Source: CANIGN01 sp041391385
GTDB lineage: Bacteria; Bdellovibrionota; UBA2428
Reading direction: 5' to 3'
DNA length: 64,000 nucleotides
Assembly: GCA_041391385.1 (NCBI GenBank)
Contig: JAWKOD010000003.1
Location: 124,001-188,000, forward strand
A model generated the notes under the pieces. It was not told the origin of the DNA. It made no database searches and saw nothing but the letters and a program-made list of their open reading frames with translations. Positions 59,573 through 64,000 of this stretch are shown one piece after another (position 1 is the first letter of the stretch; every line of letters starts with the position of its first letter). The position numbers were made by a program, and so were the translations under genes.

Positions 59573-60064
59573 TTAGAACGCACACTCAGACTTCACGTTA
59601 GATGCTGCCCAGAAGTTTCCTGAAGCTGCATCGTAACACCATCCACTACCACTTACGTTAGTACATTGCTCTGCTGGAGTAGTTGACGCTGTACATGCAG
59701 TCACAGTTCCACTTGTAGTCATTGGGTTTGTAGGAATCGATGCTTGGTCGATAAATCTTGCTTCTGCTGAGTTAGTGACTTCACTTGAGTCACAAGACGC
59801 CCCAAGTAGGATATCGTTTCCAGATACTGCTGCTAGTGTTGGCCATGCGCCGTTTGATCCACCACAACGTAAAATTTGCTGACTGTATTGCAATTTAATA
59901 CCACTGCGGATTGAACTCACAAGTGACTGTGTTGCTGCAATCTTACCTTCTGTTCTAAAGTCCAAGAACTGGGGTAATGCTACCGCACCTAGAATCGCTA
60001 CCAACATAATCACCATTAGCAATTCGATCATTGTAAAACCTTTGTTATTTTTTCTTTTCATCAT
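59573..60064 (-). CDS. Type IV pilin, copy 1
   Basis: A prepilin with leader MKRKNNKG followed by FTMIELLMVIMLVAILGAVALPQ, the processed hydrophobic helix of type IV pilins (Phe+1, Glu+5). The mature protein of about 155 residues has six Cys and a C-terminal Cys-bounded end (SECAF). ATGATG at 60064/60061 is the start, with GAGGA before it. It differs from copy 2 at only a few residues (for example ILLGA/ITLGA, NSAEA/NTAET, NVSGSG/NISGTG). The two may be major-pilin alleles. Confidence 0.92.
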   Translation of the reverse strand: MMKRKNNKGFTMIELLMVIMLVAILGAVALPQFLDFRTEGKIAATQSLVSSIRSGIKLQYSQQILRCGGSNGAWPTLAAVSGNDILLGASCDSSEVTNSAEARFIDQASIPTNPMTTSGTVTACTASTTPAEQCTNVSGSGWCYDAASGNFWAASNVKSECAF

Positions 60065-60251
60065 ACATTCCTCTTTTTCTTTTTTATTGTTCACTTAGTG
60101 TTCTAGTGTAACTTCTTCGAGTATGCGGGCGCTTCCCTAAAAGCACAAATTAAAATTCCGCCAATTTGTTGATTTTATTTAAAATTAATCTAAAGCTCGG
60201 CTGCTCTTAACATTTCTCTCTAAAGCTTAAAGATACAGCTATAAAACATGA

Positions 60252-60289
60252 AAGAGGCCCTGAGTGGATTGCTCCACCCAGGGCCTCTT
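60252..60289 (-). terminator. Bidirectional terminator, copy 2
   Basis: The same 11-bp hairpin as at 59508, now after the second pilin gene. It should keep the two pilin transcripts separate, so that copy 1 needs a promoter in the spacer. Confidence 0.8.
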
Positions 60290-60316
60290 CGTGTTTTATT
60301 ATTTATGCAGTTCTAC

Positions 60317-60808
60317 TTAGAATGCACACTCAGACTTCACGTTAGATGCTGCCCAGAAGTTTCCTGAAGCTGCATCGTAACACCATCCAGTACCGCTAAT
60401 GTTAGTACATTGCTCTGCTGGAGTAGTTGACGCTGTACATGCAGTCACAGTTCCACTTGTAGTCATTGGGTTTGTGGGAATCGATGCTTGGTCGATAAAT
60501 CTTGTCTCAGCTGTGTTAGTGACTTCACTTGAGTCACAAGATGCTCCAAGAGTAATATCGTTTCCAGATACCGCTGCTAGTGTTGGCCATGCGCCGTTTG
60601 ATCCACCACAACGTAAAATTTGCTGACTGTATTGCAATTTAATACCACTACGGATTGAACTCACAAGTGACTGTGTTGCTGCAATCTTACCTTCAGTCCT
60701 AAAGTCCAAGAACTGGGGTAACGCTACCGCACCTAGAATCGCTACCAACATAATTACCATTAGCAACTCGATCATTGTGAAACCTTTGTTATTATTTCTC
60801 TTCATCAT
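60317..60808 (-). CDS. Type IV pilin, copy 2
   Basis: A near-identical prepilin with leader MKRNNNKG and helix FTMIELLMVIMLVAILGAVALPQ. ATG at 60808/60805 is preceded by AGGAGGGG. The sequence upstream carries a good sigma-70 promoter, in contrast to copy 1, whose upstream region differs. It may be the main expressed pilin. The neighbouring pilC gene is divergent. Confidence 0.92.
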   Translation of the reverse strand: MMKRNNNKGFTMIELLMVIMLVAILGAVALPQFLDFRTEGKIAATQSLVSSIRSGIKLQYSQQILRCGGSNGAWPTLAAVSGNDITLGASCDSSEVTNTAETRFIDQASIPTNPMTTSGTVTACTASTTPAEQCTNISGTGWCYDAASGNFWAASNVKSECAF

Positions 60809-60847
60809 ACACACCCCTCCTCTTGGCTTATGTACCTTTAGATATAG

Positions 60848-60892
60848 TCTAAATACATTTTAGATTATGGTACAGTGCCTAACTAGAAACAA
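60848..60892 (-). promoter_or_regulatory. Sigma-70 promoter of pilin copy 2 with palindromic site
   Basis: On the minus strand TTGTTT (60892-60887) and CATAAT (60869-60864) are exactly 17 bases apart, about 56 bases before the start codon. A perfect palindrome TCTAAA-TACAT-TTTAGA at 60848-60864 covers the expected transcription start and may be an operator. Confidence 0.55.
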
Positions 60893-61063
60893 ATTAATAT
60901 CACGTCAAAATCCGTGCATATCTATACTCGGTGCAACAAAGACTATAAAGCACTTAGAAATGAGTAATCTGAACACTTTATTCACACTTCCAGGCACCCA
61001 ATAGCAGAAGCATAAATTCAAGTTAAGAGTTCCTCCTTTTAGGTCGATAGGAATGTAGGAAAT

Positions 61064-62290
61064 ATGTCTACCTATTACTACCGAGCGCGAGATAGAAGTG
61101 GAAATTCTGTCGACAATGCCATTGAAGCCACAGACCTACCTGACGCTCGTAAAATGATTTATAACCTAGGCCTTATTCCTATCGAAATTTCAGATAAGAA
61201 AAAAAGTGGACTCGAAGAAAGCATAAAAGAGTTCGTAAAAGAACTCTCAGAAAACGTTCAAGTATCCGACATCCTCGTTTTTACCAGGCAATTTCAAACA
61301 ATCTACAGAGTAGGCGCGCCTCTCATCAAAGGGCTCAGTCTTATTGCCATGCAAACCCAAAACCCTTACTTTAAGTCAAGCTTAGAGAAAATCATTGAAG
61401 ACTTAAACAATGGTAAATCCATTGAAGAATCACTTTCAAAATATCCAAAAATTTTCGACACAACGTATGTCAGCCTCGTTAAAGCGGGTGAAACCTCCGG
61501 TACTCTCGACACCGTACTCGACAATATTTGCGATATGATTTCACAACAGTCAGAGAACAAAGAGGCTATTAAGTCGGCCATGTTTTACCCAAAAATCGTA
61601 CTGGGTGTAATGGCTATTGTATTCTTAGTTATTGTCTACTTTGTTATTCCAAAGACAAAACAGTTCTACGACCGCTTTGAAGGAACTCTTCCTCTTGCGA
61701 CACGTATGGTGACTGGAGTTTCTGGCTTTTTCATTAGCTACTGGTATCTCGTGTTCGGAATTTCAGGCGGACTCTTTTATGCGTTTAAGAAATATGCAAA
61801 GACATCTCATGGAGAGTACACCATTCACAAACTCACACTGAAAGCTCCTGTCTTTGGTCCTCTCTTTTCTATGATCGAAACAAATACCTTCTGCTCTATC
61901 TATCGACTCTTACTCGATGGTGGCGTTCCAGTCGTTGATGCTCTGGAACTGGTTAAAGGCGCTATGAAAAATCGCCTCTACAAAGACGAAGTCGACCAAA
62001 TGATTAAGGCTGTAACAGAAGGAAATCAAATCTCCACCCACCTCGTAAGAAGCAAGGTCTTTCCCCCACTTGTTGCCGGACTTGTAGAAGTCGGCGAAGA
62101 AACAGGTAGCGTAAGTCCGATTCTTAGTAATATTTCGGGCTACTATAGCGTCCTTATCAAGCACCGACTCTCTAACCTTTCAAAAATGATTGAACCTATA
62201 CTTATGGCCATCATCTTTGCAGGCGTACTCGTGCTTGCACTGTCAGTATTTATGCCGATGTGGCAGATGACAAAACTTGTAAAAAAATAA
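61064..62290 (+). CDS. pilC: PilC/GspF-type platform protein
   Basis: A 408-residue inner-membrane protein with two T2SSF domains (about 70-195 and 275-398) and three membrane helices (about 173-195, 222-240, 378-400). Motifs FTRQFQTIYRVGAPLIKGL, VKAGETSGTLDTVLDNI and its second copy VEVGEETGSVSPILSNI are typical. It couples the assembly ATPase to the growing pilus. It is divergent from the pilins. Confidence 0.93.
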   Translation: MSTYYYRARDRSGNSVDNAIEATDLPDARKMIYNLGLIPIEISDKKKSGLEESIKEFVKELSENVQVSDILVFTRQFQTIYRVGAPLIKGLSLIAMQTQNPYFKSSLEKIIEDLNNGKSIEESLSKYPKIFDTTYVSLVKAGETSGTLDTVLDNICDMISQQSENKEAIKSAMFYPKIVLGVMAIVFLVIVYFVIPKTKQFYDRFEGTLPLATRMVTGVSGFFISYWYLVFGISGGLFYAFKKYAKTSHGEYTIHKLTLKAPVFGPLFSMIETNTFCSIYRLLLDGGVPVVDALELVKGAMKNRLYKDEVDQMIKAVTEGNQISTHLVRSKVFPPLVAGLVEVGEETGSVSPILSNISGYYSVLIKHRLSNLSKMIEPILMAIIFAGVLVLALSVFMPMWQMTKLVKK

Positions 62291-62347
62291 AATCTATTTT
62301 TTCAGCCGTGTTACATTATGCAAGCTTTTCTGCTTACATAAACGGAT

Positions 62348-63910
62348 ATGCTAACAGGATCTAGAATCATAGGCCTCGGGCTTGGAATCACGGCCATTAT
62401 CGTTTCAAGTGAATTCTCATATTACAACGACACTGCGAAGTTCTTGCTCATCAACCTAAGCCTCCTAAGCACGGCTCTCTACTGCTTTACTCAAAATATT
62501 TCACTTAGCTTTTCAAAAGATAAAAAAACAATCTTAAGCCTTTCACTTTTGTTTGCTTGCATACTAATCGCCGCCTTTTTCTCTAAAACAGGCGAACGTG
62601 TGACGGGATTGGCTCATATTGCGCTTGCGAGCCTACTCATTCTGAACGTCGTCGCCCTTAGCAGACAAGAAGGTTCTGTTGAATTTTTAAAACGTTTTAT
62701 AAACATACAAGCTCCCATAAATCTTACAATATGCTCGTATTTACTTTTTCATATTTTAGTATTTGGAACTGTAACAATTCCTTTTTTTGGGAATACAAAT
62801 CAAGCTGGAAATTATGTATCCATTAGCACCCTCCTTCTCTATTTTTTTCGTGAAAATCAAACAAAACGCTCCAAAAAAATGCTCCTGAACGCTGCCCTTC
62901 TCATGAGCCTTATTCTTTTACTTCTTCTAAAAGCAAGAGCCGCAAGCATTGGCCTCATTATGGCTTATCTATATGCTGAAGTATTTTCACAAAAAATATG
63001 GTCCTATAAACAGTTCATAAGATCCCGATTTGGCATACTGATTACAAGCCTAAGCCTCATAGGTCTTTTTACTATCTTTTACCAAAAGGGAATTCTCTCA
63101 GTTAAATACCGACTCCTCTTTTGGCTCAATACTCTTTGTCTCGTAAAAGATTACCCATTTGGTGGTGGCCCCGGTTCTTTTATTTATCTTTTTCAAAATT
63201 ATAATGGCAAATGCTTTCCCTCCGCTGAACTGTCAGAAAATTTGCTCGTAGGAAACCCACATAACATGTTTATAGAGTTTGCAGCTGAAATAGGTATTTT
63301 AGGCGCTTTCCTAGTAGGCGTCCTAATCTACTTTATAGCTAAAGAAGTTTTAAAGAAAACAAAAGCAGAGCCCTCAACTTCAAGGTGGATTCTCAGCTCA
63401 GGAATTCTTCTATTAAGCATTTCATTCTTCGAGTTTCCACAAGATGTTGCCTATACATTTTTCTATAGTTGCATAGTTCTAGGTGTAGCATTTTCGCTTA
63501 TCGGCAAAAAAATAATCTTTTCTGAAAAGTCCAGAATTCTCAACCTTGCTCTTGCTTTCGTTATACTGAGCACCTTCTCAATCAAAGCACTTTCTGATCA
63601 CTTAACCCTCTATTCTCAAGGCAGAAAAGACCGCTACTTATCAGCTTGCATCCTAGATAAAGAAAACTGGCGTGGATGCGCACTCCTCGGCCTCACCTAT
63701 ATTAAAAACAAAGACTACAAAAACGCAGTTCTCATTATCGATAAAATAGCTGAGCGCTTTGAAGGACACCACTCACTTATGCGTCTTAGAGGAGCGCTTG
63801 CAGAAGAGCAAGGTAATGTGAGCGAAGCTTGTAAACAGTACAAATTGTTTGACTCACTTTATGGCGGTGACTCCTCTAAAAAATCATATATCGAAAGCAA
63901 TTGCCATTAA
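62348..63910 (+). CDS. O-antigen-ligase family membrane protein with C-terminal TPR-like region
   Basis: A 520-residue multi-pass protein (about 11-12 helices). The Wzy_C/O-antigen ligase segment is FGGGPGSFIYLFQNYNG...GNPHNMFIEFAAEIGILGAFL, with the conserved His in NPHN. The C-terminal 80 residues are soluble with a TPR-like look (RGCALLGLTYIKNKDYKNAVLIIDKI). PglL-type pilin oligosaccharyltransferases belong to this family and often have a TPR tail, and the location next to pilin genes favours that role; O-antigen ligase or polymerase are the alternatives. Confidence 0.8.
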   Translation: MLTGSRIIGLGLGITAIIVSSEFSYYNDTAKFLLINLSLLSTALYCFTQNISLSFSKDKKTILSLSLLFACILIAAFFSKTGERVTGLAHIALASLLILNVVALSRQEGSVEFLKRFINIQAPINLTICSYLLFHILVFGTVTIPFFGNTNQAGNYVSISTLLLYFFRENQTKRSKKMLLNAALLMSLILLLLLKARAASIGLIMAYLYAEVFSQKIWSYKQFIRSRFGILITSLSLIGLFTIFYQKGILSVKYRLLFWLNTLCLVKDYPFGGGPGSFIYLFQNYNGKCFPSAELSENLLVGNPHNMFIEFAAEIGILGAFLVGVLIYFIAKEVLKKTKAEPSTSRWILSSGILLLSISFFEFPQDVAYTFFYSCIVLGVAFSLIGKKIIFSEKSRILNLALAFVILSTFSIKALSDHLTLYSQGRKDRYLSACILDKENWRGCALLGLTYIKNKDYKNAVLIIDKIAERFEGHHSLMRLRGALAEEQGNVSEACKQYKLFDSLYGGDSSKKSYIESNCH

Positions 63911-63925
63911 GGCCAAATCAAGTGA

Positions 63926-64000
63926 CTATAAGGCGCTTGGGTAAGGCTCGCCAGGAACAACTATTCTATAGTCTCTCTTTCGCTCCTCAAGTCTCATGAC
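63926..64000 (-). CDS. C-terminal end of a gene that continues past the window
   Basis: On the minus strand a frame enters from the right edge and ends at TAG (63928-63926); 24 codons are visible, reading ...RLEERKRDYRIVVPGEPYPSAL. Too short for a family call. It is convergent with the ligase-family gene. Confidence 0.4.
   Translation of the reverse strand, partial: VMRLEERKRDYRIVVPGEPYPSAL

Larger units (their letters stand above)
59508..60808. repeat. Tandem duplication of a 557-bp pilin unit
   Basis: The segments 59508-60064 and 60252-60808 have the same length (557 bp, offset 744) and are almost identical, from the terminator hairpin through the pilin gene to its start. The 187-bp spacer between them is not duplicated. 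Confidence 0.9.

Noticed and set aside
1..64000. CRISPR array, rRNA genes, insertion sequences
   Set aside because: No regular short repeats with spacers, no rRNA-like sequence and no transposase gene were seen.

Overview
The window looks like a chromosome segment of a Gram-negative bacterium, most likely a Bdellovibrionota/Oligoflexia-type deltaproteobacterium. This is inferred from the mix of many secreted proteins and lipoproteins, a type IVa pilus cluster, HD-GYP signalling, Tat export and NagZ. I see no marker gene that fixes the taxon.

Layout. (1) 1-8.2 kb is chromosomal: a small secreted protein, an ornithine-cyclodeaminase-like plus PLP-enzyme pair, a metallo-beta-lactamase-fold hydrolase, a cyclic-nucleotide-binding protein, pyruvate phosphate dikinase, a YihY/BrkB membrane protein and a secreted protein. 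(2) 8.3-37.2 kb is an integrative and conjugative element (ICE) of about 28.9 kb lodged at the 3' end of tRNA-Leu(UAA). It ends in short repeats of the tRNA T-arm, with clustered TAGCCAA arm-like sites just inside each end. Its left 11.4 kb reads leftward as one long set of abutting or overlapping genes in virB order (B2-B3-B4-B5-B6-B8-B9-B10), followed by an FtsK-type ATPase, a replication-relaxation protein, a lipoprotein, a small DNA-binding protein, an excisionase and the tyrosine integrase. A sigma-54-type response regulator and a large hybrid histidine kinase are read divergently from this operon, followed by a secreted zinc-peptidase-like protein, a cupin and a second histidine kinase. 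The right part holds an operon of three secreted proteins (one with a caspase-like His/Cys pair) behind a good sigma-54 promoter candidate, a divergent repressor pair with twin operators, a replication-like protein, a BrnT/BrnA toxin-antitoxin pair and a resolvase-like protein lacking all four catalytic residues. (3) 37.2-52.3 kb is chromosomal: lipoprotein, acyl-CoA dehydrogenase, acyltransferases, HD-GYP, poly(A) polymerase, HPRT, a phosphonate-type binding protein, TatC/TatA, NagZ, a beta-barrel protein and a split transketolase. (4) 52.3-63.9 kb is a type IV pilus locus: PilB/GspE ATPase, secretin, PilP/O/N/M-like proteins, a TPR protein, a glycosyltransferase, two nearly identical tandem pilins, PilC and an O-antigen-ligase-family protein.

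How it works together (inference). The ICE two-component system probably senses an envelope signal and drives the transfer operon, the secreted-protein operon, or both, through sigma-54. The integrase and excisionase sit at the end of the transfer operon, so excision would be tied to transfer. No standard relaxase, VirD4 or VirB11 is visible; the FtsK-type ATPase and the replication-relaxation protein are the best stand-ins. The ICE is the most interesting part of the window.
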